Assembly: GCA_000708835.1 (NCBI GenBank)
Contig: DF237157.1
Coordinates: 1-64,000 of the forward strand
Direction of reading: 5' to 3'
Source: Klebsormidium nitens
Lineage: Eukaryota; Streptophyta; Klebsormidiophyceae; Klebsormidiales; Klebsormidiaceae
Length of the DNA stretch: 64,000 nucleotides
Of the stretch, positions 46,173 to 58,500 are shown one piece after another. The notes below the pieces were generated by a model, which did no database searches, was not told where the DNA came from, and saw only the letters and a list, made by a program, of their open reading frames with translations. The first letter of the stretch is position 1. Each line of letters begins with the position of its first letter. The translations under genes and the position numbers were made by a program.

Positions 46173-49100
46173 TCACGCGCTGGTTAGGTCAGTTTTCGCC
46201 ATAACCAACACTAACTTGGTCAGCGTAGCAAGCTGATCGTCCTTCTTCGCCAGCTCGCGTTTCAGCTTCTTCTCCGAACCTTTCGCTCCCTTTGCCCCTT
46301 CCTTCTCCTCTCTATCTCTCTTCCGCTTGCTATCACTTTTCCGCTCACTTTCCCCTTTCCGCTCGCTATCCTTATTCCGCTCCTCCTTGCGAGCCGTTCT
46401 CCGCTTCTCCCCACTCTTCTCCTCCCCTCGCCGTGACTTGCTCCGATGCTCACTGAATTCCCTCCTCACGTTCCCTTCTCGACTCTTCTTGCTGGTCGAA
46501 TCCTTCCCGTTGGGATGAATGCCCCCGCTTTTCCCGACGCTTGCTAGCAGCTTCTGAATCTCCATAAGCGTCTGCTGAGTCGCCGACGGTTCGCTCCGCC
46601 GCGCCCGCTTCTCCCCCCGCCCTTCGCCGTCCCCCCTCTTCCGCTTCACCCCCGTATCCAACAGCCCATCTAGACTTCGCCGCTTGTGCTTCTCACCCCC
46701 CTCTTCCGAAACTCTCCTCTTTTTCGACTCCTTCCCCTTGGAGCCCTTTTCTTTCGCCGCTTCTCCGTCCGCTGACTCTCCTTCCATCCGCCGTTTCCTT
46801 TTCTTCTCCTTCTCGTTCCTCTCACTACCCTTCCCCCTCTTTTCGTCCTTTTCGGACCCTTTCCTTCCCTTCGTGTCCGAACCTGTCCGTTCCTGCCCAT
46901 CCATTTTTTCCCGGTTCACTCCCCCAGCCACTCCATCCCCCCGTTGCAACGCTCGTTTTGCTCTCCGCCTTTCCGCGCTGCTCTTCCCGTGCTTCGTCGC
47001 CTTCTTCGCAGACTCACCCCCGACCTCCTCGTCTTGCTTAACCCGCTCGGGTAGCGCGCCCTTTTCACTTGACCCGTTGCCCTTAACCCTCCGCTCCTCC
47101 GCACCATTATCCTCTCCACTCCCCTTCCCCTTCGCCTCTTTAACCTTCTTAATTCCGTTGATCTTTTCCCCCCTCGCCTCTTTTCCCTTCTTAACTCCAT
47201 TGATCTTTTCGTTCCTTCCCCCTTCCTTCAAACCTTTCTTCACCTTCTCCTTCCCACCATTCTCCAGCTTCGTAACCCCATCCTTTAAGCCCTCGGCCGC
47301 TATGCTCCCCTTCTTCTTGACACCAAATGCCGCCCCGTTATGGCAGCCCATTTTGCGGACGGTGAACGTCACTTTCTGCCCCTCTGGCGCGTCCGCAGGC
47401 GGCAGAACGGTGACGCTCTTTTGCGCCCTTCCGAGCGCATCCTGAATACACCAGAAGTAAGAATCAGAACAAATTCCGTCACACTCTATAAGGTTTCTGT
47501 GCAGCACAGGAGTGGGTCAAGAACCCTCAGGCACAATTTCAGACGGATCTTTAGGAGCTTGTAATCTGTGCCTACGAGACCGGCGACTGCGTAATGCTCT
47601 GCCACACTAGACTGTGTGCTACACTTCGACACCAAACAAAAATCAAGTCGTCCTGAGCGGATTAATTGCGATAAACACTATACTATGGCCCGGCCGCCAG
47701 CAAGACCTCTTCTAACACTTTTCCGATTGCAAAAAGGGAATGGAGAGAGACGAGAGCGGCAGACATTTCCATCTTTACATTCTACACACGAACACATGTT
47801 GTTTGTGTTCAACATGACAATTCAAACACCACCACAGCGAAGCATTGCAGCAAAAGAAATATACCCCAGCTAAGCAGATGCGCTTCGCAAAAACGAAATG
47901 TCAGGAACTCAAAAAGCTCACCTTGTGCTCCTTTCCCACGAGCGCCTTGAACGCCGCGTTAGCAACCTCCGGGTTCTTGAACAGCGCAAACGTGGTCCCC
48001 ATGCCAGACGCCCCCCACGTGGCCATCTGCACGTGGGCACCCAGCTCTGATGCAAACGCGCGCGCCAGATCTTCCCGGGGAGTGCCCTTGGGGATCTTAT
48101 GCAGGAACAGCTTGGACAGCTCGCTCTTGTCCACCTGTAAAAGGAAATGATTGGGAATGATTCTGAAACCGCCGCACTGTGTGGTCTCCTTCGCTTTCTC
48201 CGCCCCCTCGTCAGCCGTCTCCTATGCCTTCCTCATGACATACATCCGTTGTGGTATTATGAATGCATTTTAGGGGTCGATATTGCAAAATGTTCAAGCA
48301 AATAAAGGCATCTGACAGGGTTCTCGGTCTGGTGAAAGAAAGGGCTCCTTTCAAACGGTTGACTCGCACGATCCCGTATATGATCGTGAGGCAGTGGGCG
48401 GGCTTTCAGCTTTGCACACAACAGTAAAGCGCTGCCTACTCAAAGCAGAGCGGCAATATTGAGTCAAACAGTCACGCCAACTCTTGCCCAAACAGGAGTC
48501 AAGCAAAGCCAGGCACGTGGGCCACAATGCGGCAAGTATCATCGGGCATCGGTGGCCGGGATTGAGAATCGCACCTTGAAGTCTGGGACGGCCAGCGGGG
48601 CCGTGGGTCCCTTTTTCATCTCGTGAAGCACCAGGCGCATGGGGATCTTGGCGTCCTCTATGGAGTCGTGCGCTTGCTCGGGACCGCCCTCACGAAAGCC
48701 CACCTGTCAAGATGAAAAGAGGGGGACATCAGAAGCTGACACCGTCTAACCAGTGGACTCTTCCTCTCAGCAAGACTGTGCTTCTTTACCTTTCTGGTTA
48801 ACGCCAAATTCGAAGCTTGCTTCTGGGTCTCGGACGATCGGCTTCGACCGAGACTCAGCTCTCGGATGTTCGTTGGCAGCGATGGAGAAGTGACTGCGCC
48901 TGAAAAAGTTTCATGCATAGTGGATTCGGACTTCATTGGTCGGGAACAGGCGAAACAACTACCTACCTCCAGGACAGCTCGACACAGGTCTCCGAGCGAG
49001 GGAATGGCCGTCGGGAGACCTTGGTAGCTGAAAATCAGGGAAGTGTCGATCACACGACGGTGGTCAATTCTCAGGGCCCTGTGAAGAGGAAGCACAGTAC

Positions 49101-52100
49101 GTTAGCGACTCGAGAGATCCGGTCTGTGATCAGTGCAAAACATAAAAAGCTCGGCCGCTTTTTGACAGTGACGGGCTTGAGATCTGGTGATGAGCTGATA
49201 GTCGATCGAAAATGACCACGAGATACAAGGTAAGTCGCCAAACACAATGGTTTGCATTCTTCAATCAGACCGGAGCAGGGCCCCCATCGGGCTCAAACCA
49301 ACTCGTCCGAGAGGGTGGAACCCCGTGTTCAGGTAGCTAAAGGGGGAAAGCTTCGGAAAAGGGTTGCAGCAAAGAAGGAGGACAGAAAGATCTAACCAAA
49401 GGCGTTCGATTCTTTGTTGGCGAACTTCAGTTCAGTGCCACAGAGAAAGGAAAAAAGAGGAACTAGAAGAAACGGGAAAGACAAAGTTTCAGGAGCCTGA
49501 AGCAGGAACAGAAACTTAGCGACATCATTCATGTTTGGATGACGTCAGCTGACCTCAGGTCATGCTGCAGGCCGTGCCCCACGAGGATCGTCCCCGGTTC
49601 GGACAGCAACTCCAGGACGGCTTTCTGGGCGTCCGCGTGGGAGTACGTCACTTTCCCCAGGAGCTTGGCGGACGCGCCCGTGATCTCCGTCCGGTAGTCG
49701 AGGACCTTGGCGGACGGCTTCACGAATTCGGACAGCAGGACCTGGTCCGAATTGGGGAAAAGATATGGTTAACATATGTTTATGATATGGTCGATATATC
49801 AATCACATATGGAGCTTGGCGAACGCGCCCGCAATGTCTGTCCAGTAATCAAGAACCTTGGCAGACAACTTCACACTTCGGACAGCAGGACCGAAGCGGT
49901 CGAAAGCTGCGTCAAAAGCAAGCGGTAATTGCATCACAGCCTCCAGTCCCGGAATCGTAGGAGCAAAATCAAGCTCAGAATCGGAGTGGGGTCAGGCCGA
50001 AATACTGGACATTTGGTCGTTAAAACCATTTGACACACGAGAAGACATGGGGGTTATGCCCTCCTTATACAATTAGAAATCTTTCTCACCTCCAAGCTTT
50101 GATCGACCACCGACAACCGCACCAGCTCCTTTGCATTCCCCTCCGCCTTGCACATTTCGCAATCCACGGACAGTAGCCGCGTCCGGGAAGGCGCGTCCGA
50201 AACTCCGCCCCGGCGGCTAAGGGCCCACCCCTCCTGGTACGCCGGCAGGTCGTAGGCTTGCTTGTACGTGGGGTGTGCACGGGTGCGGGCTACAAGGCCC
50301 TGCGGACGAAGGAAACGAAACTTGAATCCGATCGTACGAGGCTGGGCTGGCAATGGCGGCCCCGTCCTCCGGCCCATCCGGCCAGCGTTGCGGGGCACGT
50401 CGGCCGGCGAATAAGGTCTCCAGCTGGCCCTATCGTTGTGAGTAGTTTTTAAATTTTAAAATCTCCGGCGTTGGTCGTCAAACATTGTTCGTTGGGGGGA
50501 CATTTGAGCTTAGAACACTCTTCCACAGACCCAGTCTTTTACTTATTAGTACGAAAAAGTGATAATAAGACTTAAAAGACTTACAGAGGCCCACACAGCC
50601 TGCTCATCACTGCCTCAAACCCAACGGTGCCTCTCAAGCGGATAAGCTTAACCTTGCTGCATGCACTGTGAAGATACGCATCATGGATTAAACAGGACTC
50701 CTCCCCCTACCTGTTCCACCAAACCCGAGAAAGCGTCATCCGAAAAACACGAAGGATTGGGCTTGCCGCGTTGATTCATAAGGACAGGAAACAGCGATGG
50801 CCATAGCATAGACTCACCTGTTCTGGAGAATCTGGGAATGGGTCGTCCCGCTCCAGCCGCTCTTCCTCTCGGAGCCATGCGAACCACCCCCGCATTCTCC
50901 GCACGAGATCGACGTCCTCGTCGGTGGTCAGCGTCGCGCAGAATGCAGCGAGGGTCTGCCAGTCCCTCCGAGCCGGGTCGTTCTGAATCGGCTTGGAGGG
51001 ATCCCCCCGGGGAAGAGTGGCGAGGAATGATTTCCAGGGGCCTTTGGAACCAGCGGAGCCCCGGCGCTGTGTCTCCTTGACGATCTTCACGAGGAGCTGT
51101 ATTGGGAGTGATGAAGGGTGAGAAAGTCGACCAAATTTCTGGACAGGTGGTTAGAAGGCTTGGTTGCGTTGGGCCAATATCAGTAATGTACGCCTGTCAC
51201 ACTTTACTGGGTACCATATTGGATACCAGCAGAAAAGGATAAATGTGATAGCCTGTAGTCAATGGCGCACCTGCAAACTTCAGTGAACTGATGAAGGTCT
51301 CCGCCGCATTCCAACTTGTTCGGATGTGACTACAGCGGGGAGATGGCAATCCATGTGACGCGTCCGCTATGGACTCCCTTTATTAACGGAGCCAGGTAAG
51401 AAGTGCTTTACTATTGATTGCTTCTGTCAACTTTGAATCGATCCTTTCTGGCAAGCATTAGTCCTTTTACCACTTACAGCCGCCCACTCTACACGCTTTC
51501 TGAATGACATGAATATCCGGATTTTAAGGCCGGGGCTTCGATTGCAGTGGTGGTGCGCTGTGAAAACACAGAAACTCGGATTGAACGACATTGAATGCAT
51601 TGATACAGTATCTACATACCCAATTCCCAAAATAACTCTGCACAGTGCTGCAGACATCTGCGGGTATACGGATAATATGTTTCTTGTTTGATGACTTGCA
51701 GTGGCCACTTTCATTGCTCCAAGAACAAACGCAGTGTGTTCATCACATAGACTCTGCATATGACAGTCTTTTTCAATGCAGGCCAGCTGTTGGTGGTAAT
51801 GGTAAGCATCAAGATTTTGATGAGTGGCCGGCAGCTTCTCAGAAACGTGCATGGCTACTATTGCATAGATAGAGGCCCAGGTGCTACTGACCTTCAAGGC
51901 ACAGAAATGACCAGATAAACTTTGTCCCCAGTTGACTTGGAAAAACACGAGCAACTTTCCACTTTGCACGAAGCAGAATACTTTTTGCCGGCAGATAGAA
52001 TTTTCTACTCACATCGTGGTCGCCCGGCACAAACCCCTCAAGCGCATCCTGCCCCCCCATACTTGGCGAGCCCAGAGCAATGCTTGCTCCAATCAACCTG

Positions 52101-52473
52101 CCATCCTGCACTCAAGGCGCTCTGACGAAGTCTACAAAAAGTGCATTCGTCGCCACCATTCAATGAAATGGGAACGGTAGCTGTGACCTGAGGCTGTGGT
52201 GAGCGCGCCACGTTCCGCCCACAGCAGAAGATCTGCGGAATCTGTGGGGCTCACATTGTCTGCCCCGAATCTGTGAATCTTTCCGGGCGGCGGGCGCCGT
52301 CCGATCTTGTACGATGCGCCCACGGACGGCGCAGGGAGCGCGATAGATTCACAGAGTGAAACTAACTCAGCTCCTCTTTGTGCAGCCAGAGCTAACGAAA
52401 TTTGCCTTGCCTGCAGCAGCATTTTGGAGGCGCCATAGGTCGAGGAAGCGCTTCTCGGGCGCCAGGTACACAT
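46173..52473 (-). CDS. SDN: SDN-like small-RNA degrading 3'-5' exonuclease with RRM and Lys-rich tail
   Basis: Nine exons: 52473-52255, 52105-52013, 51096-50818, 50299-50090, 49741-49554, 49078-48967, 48703-48575, 48134-47922 and 47441-46173. The sum is 2712 bases, 903 residues, all phases matching. The DEDDh exonuclease fold shows Asp243/Glu245 in LLSVDCEM, YRTEITG, Asp328 in GHGLQHDL, and His379/Asp384 in HDSIEDA, so all five catalytic residues are present. An RRM-like domain follows (LFLHKIPKGTPREDLARAF). The final ~420 residues are Lys/Arg/Glu/Ser/Gly-rich and low complexity, apart from a short VTFTVRKM strand. Arabidopsis SDN1-3 have the same order and trim 2'-O-methylated small RNAs. 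The ATG directly follows an acceptor-like tttctcag, so a non-coding first exon may lie further right, inside the AGPase gene. Exons 1-2 are less certain than the rest. Confidence 0.87.
49811..49891 (-). repeat. decayed copy of the start of SDN exon 5 in the preceding intron
   Basis: 81 bases match 49660-49741 (first 82 bases of exon 5) at about four in five, with one 1-bp deletion, at an offset of 150 bp. The real junction is gaccag, then gtcctgctgtccgaa. The copy keeps gtcctgctgtccgaa but has lost the AG acceptor and gained an in-frame stop. Most differences on the plus strand are G in the exon and A in the copy, which is the signature of cytosine deamination on the other strand. Confidence 0.93.
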
Positions 52474-52547
52474 CTGAGAAAGCACATTAGATCAGGAAGG
52501 AAGCTGTCAGCAAAGAAAAGTTTTGGGAAAAACAGATTCGAGCAGTC
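52474..52547. promoter_or_regulatory. 74-bp gap between divergent start codons
   Basis: The SDN-like ATG (52473, -) and the AGPase ATG (52548, +) are separated by 74 bp. No TATA box is visible. The SDN side ends in a branch-point/pyrimidine/AG run just before its ATG, so the SDN transcript may start further right and overlap AGPase exon 1 antisense. Confidence 0.6.
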
Positions 52548-55500
52548 ATGATGGCGACCGCCTCAACCGCCTCGCATGCGGCGCTGAATGCGGCCGGGCT
52601 TGCGAGCTGCAGCCAGACCAATGGAAGCAGGAAGCCGGTCGGTGCTGCGCTTCCACAGAGGTTTGTTGGAAGGAACATGGCAGGGCAGCAGGTGGCAGGT
52701 TTTTGGGGAACTGGGATTGCTGGCGGGGAGATCAGGGCGGAGGGGCACTGCAGGCGGCAAACTAGGGGCGGGATGCCGAGAATCCAGGCGACGGCTGTGG
52801 TTGCAGATGTGAACCCTGCTGAGACAGTGGTGAGTGCAGAGAGGATCTAGTGCAGATTGGGAGTAGATCGACTCGTTCTATGTTGGAATTGGGGAAGTGG
52901 CTGTTTTGGAAAATCTGAATACATCGGATTTTACGTTTGTGTTTCAAAATATGACTCAGAACTTGAGCTTTGTTCCAGGACTGAAGCAGTTTGTTGTCTC
53001 CGGGTTGTATATCGATGAGCTTGACCTTGAGTCCACTTCAGATGACATTACCGATCAACATTGGAAAGGAGTATCGGATTGATATTCATAGTACGGCACC
53101 CGGGTTGGCATTATTGCGAACAGCCACTGTGATTGCGCTGGCAGGGTTATGCTAAATGTTGGGCCATGAGTACGATGATTGCTCTAGCCATGTGGATCCA
53201 TTGAGTGGTCAGAGTTGTCCACGTCATCTTTGTTAATCTTCGCTGTGAATGCCTTTGGACTGCAAGGCTTAACAAGGCGCTCACATGTTGCCTGCAGCCT
53301 TAAGAAGGCCACTTTCACTGTTTTTGAAATATCCTGTAAGCTTGAATAGCTGACAAGGTGGTTCAAGTATCCTCCAAGAAATATGCTTTCAACGTTGTTG
53401 TGAGGCTTTTCTGAGCATGATGTTGGAATGAGGTTATAGTCATTCTTGTTGTACACTGGTTTTTAGTTTCATTATGTTAGCTTTAATTGTTTCAGTCCCA
53501 ATCGTCATGCCAGAGAAAGCTTATCTTCCCTCTCTTGCCATAGAAGTACTGCATTGCATGGAAATGCAATTTGCAAGCTTTTGGCCAGCTCTATTGATTT
53601 TGACCAATTCAAGCCTGCAAACGAATCTGTGTACACCCGATTTTCATTTTTTTTGAGAAGTGCCGGAGGTTGTTCAGGATATTGTATAAAAGGTCTTGAA
53701 GCGCAACAACCATGTTGTGGCGTGAAACGCTTTTTATTGCTTTGACAATGTGGGCCTGCAAGTGTTGGAGCAGTTGTGCTTTTCATATATGCATGAGCGG
53801 TTTTGGCAATTTGTGCCAGGACTCCCATATTTACTTTAGTTCTACAACCATTTCCAGAAAGCAACTCCATCACCAAAATTTTGGCAACGGAGTTGAAGCT
53901 ACATTTGAAACACTGGTGGATGGAAGCGCGAAAAAGTTGGAGATCGAGTGCTCAGAGTCCTTCTTGATCCATCCTGCACAAGGGTAGCGGGGCAGTGAGG
54001 CATGCTCGCCAGAGCAAAGTGGTCAGACACGAAGTGTCATATTCTGCTGGAAATCCACCTTGGAGAAAGACCTCGTCACTGAGCTCGGGACTGCAAATTT
54101 CAACATGAATTTATGAACTTTCTTAATCAAGCCTGGCTCAACTAGTGAACGCTGGGTTGCAGCTATTGGTGGTTGCGGAAAGAGTGGTTGCTATGAGCAT
54201 GGCCGGTTGAAGTTGCATACAGAAAGCAATCGGTAGCACTTGCTTTGGAGTCCGGATCTGGGATCATCGAACAATAAATGCTAGATCCAGAGGACTCTGC
54301 AAGCAGGACATGACAACGGATGAATTTGATGCAGGTCCGCTCAGAGCTGGTCAACCCTCGCCATGTGGTTGCCGTCATTCTTGGAGGTGGAGCTGGCTCG
54401 AGGTTGTTCCCTCTGACCAAGTCCCGTGCTAAGCCTGCGGTGAGTCATCCTCTCATTAGACCTCAGGCTCCAAACTTGTAGAATGCGTCAAAAGCACATT
54501 CGTGCTCAGAGCGTCTGGCCGCTTTGAAAGGCGATCACTCACATACAGATACCTTAACAAGAAGTTTCTGGTAGCAGCAATGCTTAGTTGGCGTTTTGCA
54601 TGTGGCGTGTGTGTTGGAAGATGGGTGGACTCTTCTGATATGACGTGACAGGACTGGTTCTCTTCCACGTTCGAAAGGTTGAAGCTGCGCTGGATAGGGA
54701 TTGCCTGAATATGGAGCTAAGTTGCCCCGGAACTTGGCGCAAGATGTCCCGCAATCTCTGGGGCTGAGAAGGAAATTACCTGCTTCAACATTTAGCGTTT
54801 GCCGCATGTGGGGGCAAAGAGGGAGATGGAAACACACTCATAGTCAGAACGCCTTATGATACCCTCCTCATCAGGTCCCAATTGGTGGTGCATACCGGCT
54901 GATTGACGTGCCAATGAGCAACTGCATCAACAGCGGAATCACCAAGATGTACATCCTCACCCAATTCAACTCCGCTTCCCTCAACCGGCACTTGGCCAAG
55001 ACCTACCTAGGGAATGGCGCCACCTTTGGGGACGGTTTTGTAGAGGTGAGGGCGAGCCTCTTGTTGGTTGTATCTTGTGTTCACAGCTTCTGGTGATTAT
55101 ATTATCTGGAGGTCAGTGGAAGGGGCACATGCGGTGCCTAAGCAGGTCAGTTGACGGAGTGTGTGTAATGCAGTCTTCTGCCAGCTTTGTATGATTGGAG
55201 CCGCACAATAGAGGGCAGAGGGATCATCAAGCGCACCTGCGCCTGTGCAAAAAAAGAAGTGGTTTTGACTGTGGGGCCACTGTATGAACTGCCACCTCTG
55301 CGTTAGGGCACAGTTATGCAGGTCTAGAACAGGTGTTTGAAGATTCGTCAGAAACCGAGTGATGCTTGTAATTTTCAAGATCGGAAGTTGGTTCCAAGGA
55401 ACACGAGACATATATCTGTACAGGGGACGGTACATCACCAAAGGCTACCATATAGTTGCTTTTGCAGCTTCAAGCTTGGAGCTTATAAACTGTTGCACAA

Positions 55501-58500
55501 AACGAAACGAGAAATCTTCTGATTCTGTTAAATAGGCAATGAAGGCAGTGTAAATGGAGAAAGGGCATACTTGAACCTGGTTCGCTGTCAGCCAGCCAAC
55601 GCCCAGCCAACGCCCTTTTGAATTGTGTGTCAAAAAAGTAAACTAGTTAATATGGGGAGCCAATTTCATTTGCCACGAAGTTCCGACAAAAAGCAATGCA
55701 CCGCTCGTATGGAGTGCTTATCGCGTCCTCTCTCCCAGGTTCTGGCCGCTCACCAGACCCCCTCCGACAAGAACTGGTTCCAGGGGACTGCTGATGCTAT
55801 CCGGCAATACTCCTGGCTGTTCGAGGTGAGGGAACGTTACACGTACACGTTACATGCCAAAGGTCGATCACAAAAACATACAGCTGCTATTGACTGATGG
55901 CAAATCAACAATCGTAACCTCTTTTGACCGACTTGAAAAACTCGGCTGCTGTTCTGCACACTGGAAACTCGGATCAAGTCGTCGTGCCTCCAGTTCAAGC
56001 TTGTTTCATACCTCTGCTGTGTTAAGAACCTGGTCCCTGTGCCTTCGCTTGCAGGATATCAGAAATAGGGACATTGAGGATGTCGTCATCCTGTCTGGAG
56101 ACCATCTGTACCGTATGGATTACATGGACTTTGTACAGGTAAGGCACTACTGCATCTTGCACCATGCGCGAGTTCAACCCTAGGTACTCACGGCAGCCTT
56201 AATGAGTGCTGCTTTCGACAAAAAGTTGCTCATAACATGCTCCTGCTGCCTGCGTGCATGGCTCATGCAGAATTTTCCAGCTACCTTGGCGGTACCCAAC
56301 ATGAATGGCCGTAATCGTAAAATGCACTTCGGTAGAGCATTCTGGCTAAGCTGCAGTTGCCAAGGGCAAATTGCAGGCTTCGATTCAGAGCGACCCGATT
56401 ACTTTTCATGGAATCCTTCTGACACGATTCAACTGGCGTGCTTGTTCTTTGTGCAGAAACACAAGGATACTGGTGCTGACATCACCATCTCTGTTGTGCC
56501 TATGGACGACAGGTATGGCTAATGTGCCTCGTTCTCGTCAGCCTGATCTTATGAACGTCTGAAAGGATCCTGCCGGCAGCGTCCGCATGTATGACGATCA
56601 CTTGTTTTCTCGTATCCTTTTCATATCGATTCCTCGGCGCCGCCTACATTCTGATTGTTGACATATTATTCTCTCAGCCAATACGAGTACTTCGTTATCA
56701 AACCTGCTGAACCACAGAGAAGGCTTGGACGCGTTTTCTGCACGTTGTTGAACGGGATTAGAGGTGGTCAACCGGGTTAAGTTCGAACGTATTTTCTCCA
56801 ATGGTTGGATCCTCCTATGTCACGATTCTTCCGATCGAGTATGAACTCTTGGGCTCAAAACTTGGTTAAAGGGCCCTACTAAGCAAGACCAATCATCTAC
56901 TTGTGCAGCCGTGCTTCCGACTTCGGGCTGGTGAAGATCGATGCCACTGGCCGGATCACGTCGTTCGTCGAGAAGCCGAAGGGCGAGGATCTCAAGGCTG
57001 CGGTGAGCCTGCTTGGATTCGCCCGCTTGTTCCGTTTATCAGCGGCAAAGCGACCCCACAAGGATCTTTGGCAACTTTCAGGGAGCTGAGAACGGAAAGT
57101 TGTCGAGTTTTCCGCGTGGGATCATTGAGCGAGGTCTTTACTGACATGACACTGCAAAACTTATGATCTCCTGGAACACCCCACGTTCTTGCTGCCCTCG
57201 TTTGCAATCTGAGTGCTTGTCACGGAGGTAGTCTGCTGCAACACGCGAGCCGGTTCGTCGCTCCAAGTAGAAGTGTTGTTCGATAGGCATAGCGGCGTCT
57301 GTGAGGAACCCAAGTGGTGGAGGCTGCAGGTGTCACTCGAAACAACTTGGATGTCTCGTAAAAGCCCACATGCCGCGTTTCTGGCCTCCGTCACCAGGAG
57401 AGCTTCGTCTTTCAGAGCAGCTCTATAAGCTACGGAGTACTGACTGGCATTTGGATTCAATAAGGGCAGAAAAACTAACTCCAGGTACTCTTCACTGTGT
57501 GTGTGTCAAACATCCCGGCTCTGCTCGTGCCTGCAGGCGGTTGACACCACCATCCTGGGCCTGGACAAGGAGACCGCCAAGGCGAAGCCGTACATTGCGT
57601 CCATGGGCATCTACGTCTTCAAGAAAGAGGTGCTCCTGAAATTGCTCAGGTGAGAAGGCCCCGTGTTTCTCCAGGTGTAGACTTCAGACTGATTGAGAAT
57701 CTAAGAATCCAGTAAAATTCCAGCACTTTTACAAACTCTGCCCAGACTTTTGGTTTCAGAAAAGTCGTTTACGGATGTGTTCAAGTGAACGTCCGAGTGC
57801 ACGTTAGAAGTCTTGTTTTTGTGACTAACGTAAAGCTCACCGAACAACGGGATTTGGAACTGCGGAAGGTATTGGTTGGAAGGCCCCGCGGCTCGGGTCC
57901 ATTACCGCTACTCTGTCTTTATGGTTCTAAAGCAGTAAAGAATCTACATCAAGAGGATCTCGTCAAAGGTGGATCTGACCTTGAAAAGTTCTAAGCCTCG
58001 TGGAAGGAGACTCTGCTGGTCAGAACGCCGGAACTTCAACCTCGGCAGTAGCTTGACAGGATGCTCGACTTTCCTGCCCAAGGACTGACAATTTCTCCTT
58101 CGCGATTTGGACGATGAATCCGGGCAGTTGCGACTTTTAAGGGTCTGGGACATTTGGAATTGACAGAACGAAAAAAGTAGACGTTGTATCCTTTTTGCAC
58201 TAGTTTACGAGGGGCCTGCCTTCGAATGATTGGTTTCCTGACACGCTTCCTTTGTGTTGCAGATGGAGGTTCCCGAACTCCAACGACTTTGGCGGAGAGA
58301 TCATCCCTCAGTCCACGGAGGAGCACAACGTTCAAGTGAGTGCGCCTTTTGAATTGCTCCTCGCTACCGCTTTGGCTGCTCATATTATGCGTCTTTTCGT
58401 ACTTTTTGCGTGCCTTTCTCATGGTTTTCGGGAATCGTGATTGTCCAAGCAGAAATCAGGAGCGAGAGGAAGGAAAAGGGGGCTAAATTACATGCGCAGT

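Noticed and set aside
46684-47445. 253-residue Pro/Ser/Phe-rich open frame on the plus strand
   Set aside because: It is the antisense of the Lys/Arg/Glu-rich last exon of the SDN-like gene; low complexity keeps the opposite strand open. The minus strand joins the RRM exon in phase.
48658-49095. 145-codon minus-strand open frame
   Set aside because: It spans an intron of the SDN-like gene; only 49078-48967 and 48703-48575 are coding, with good splice sites and a different continuation.
50681-50887. Extra SDN exon between 50700 and 50790 (reading to VEQ before a gtaggg)
   Set aside because: The intron before it would be only about 45 nt, and joining 50818 directly to 50299 gives the expected family order SPEQ then a YDLPAYQEGW block in phase.
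52523-52850. Alternative plus-strand frames at the AGPase start
   Set aside because: Only the frame from 52548 gives a transit peptide that splices in phase to the conserved nucleotide-binding exon.
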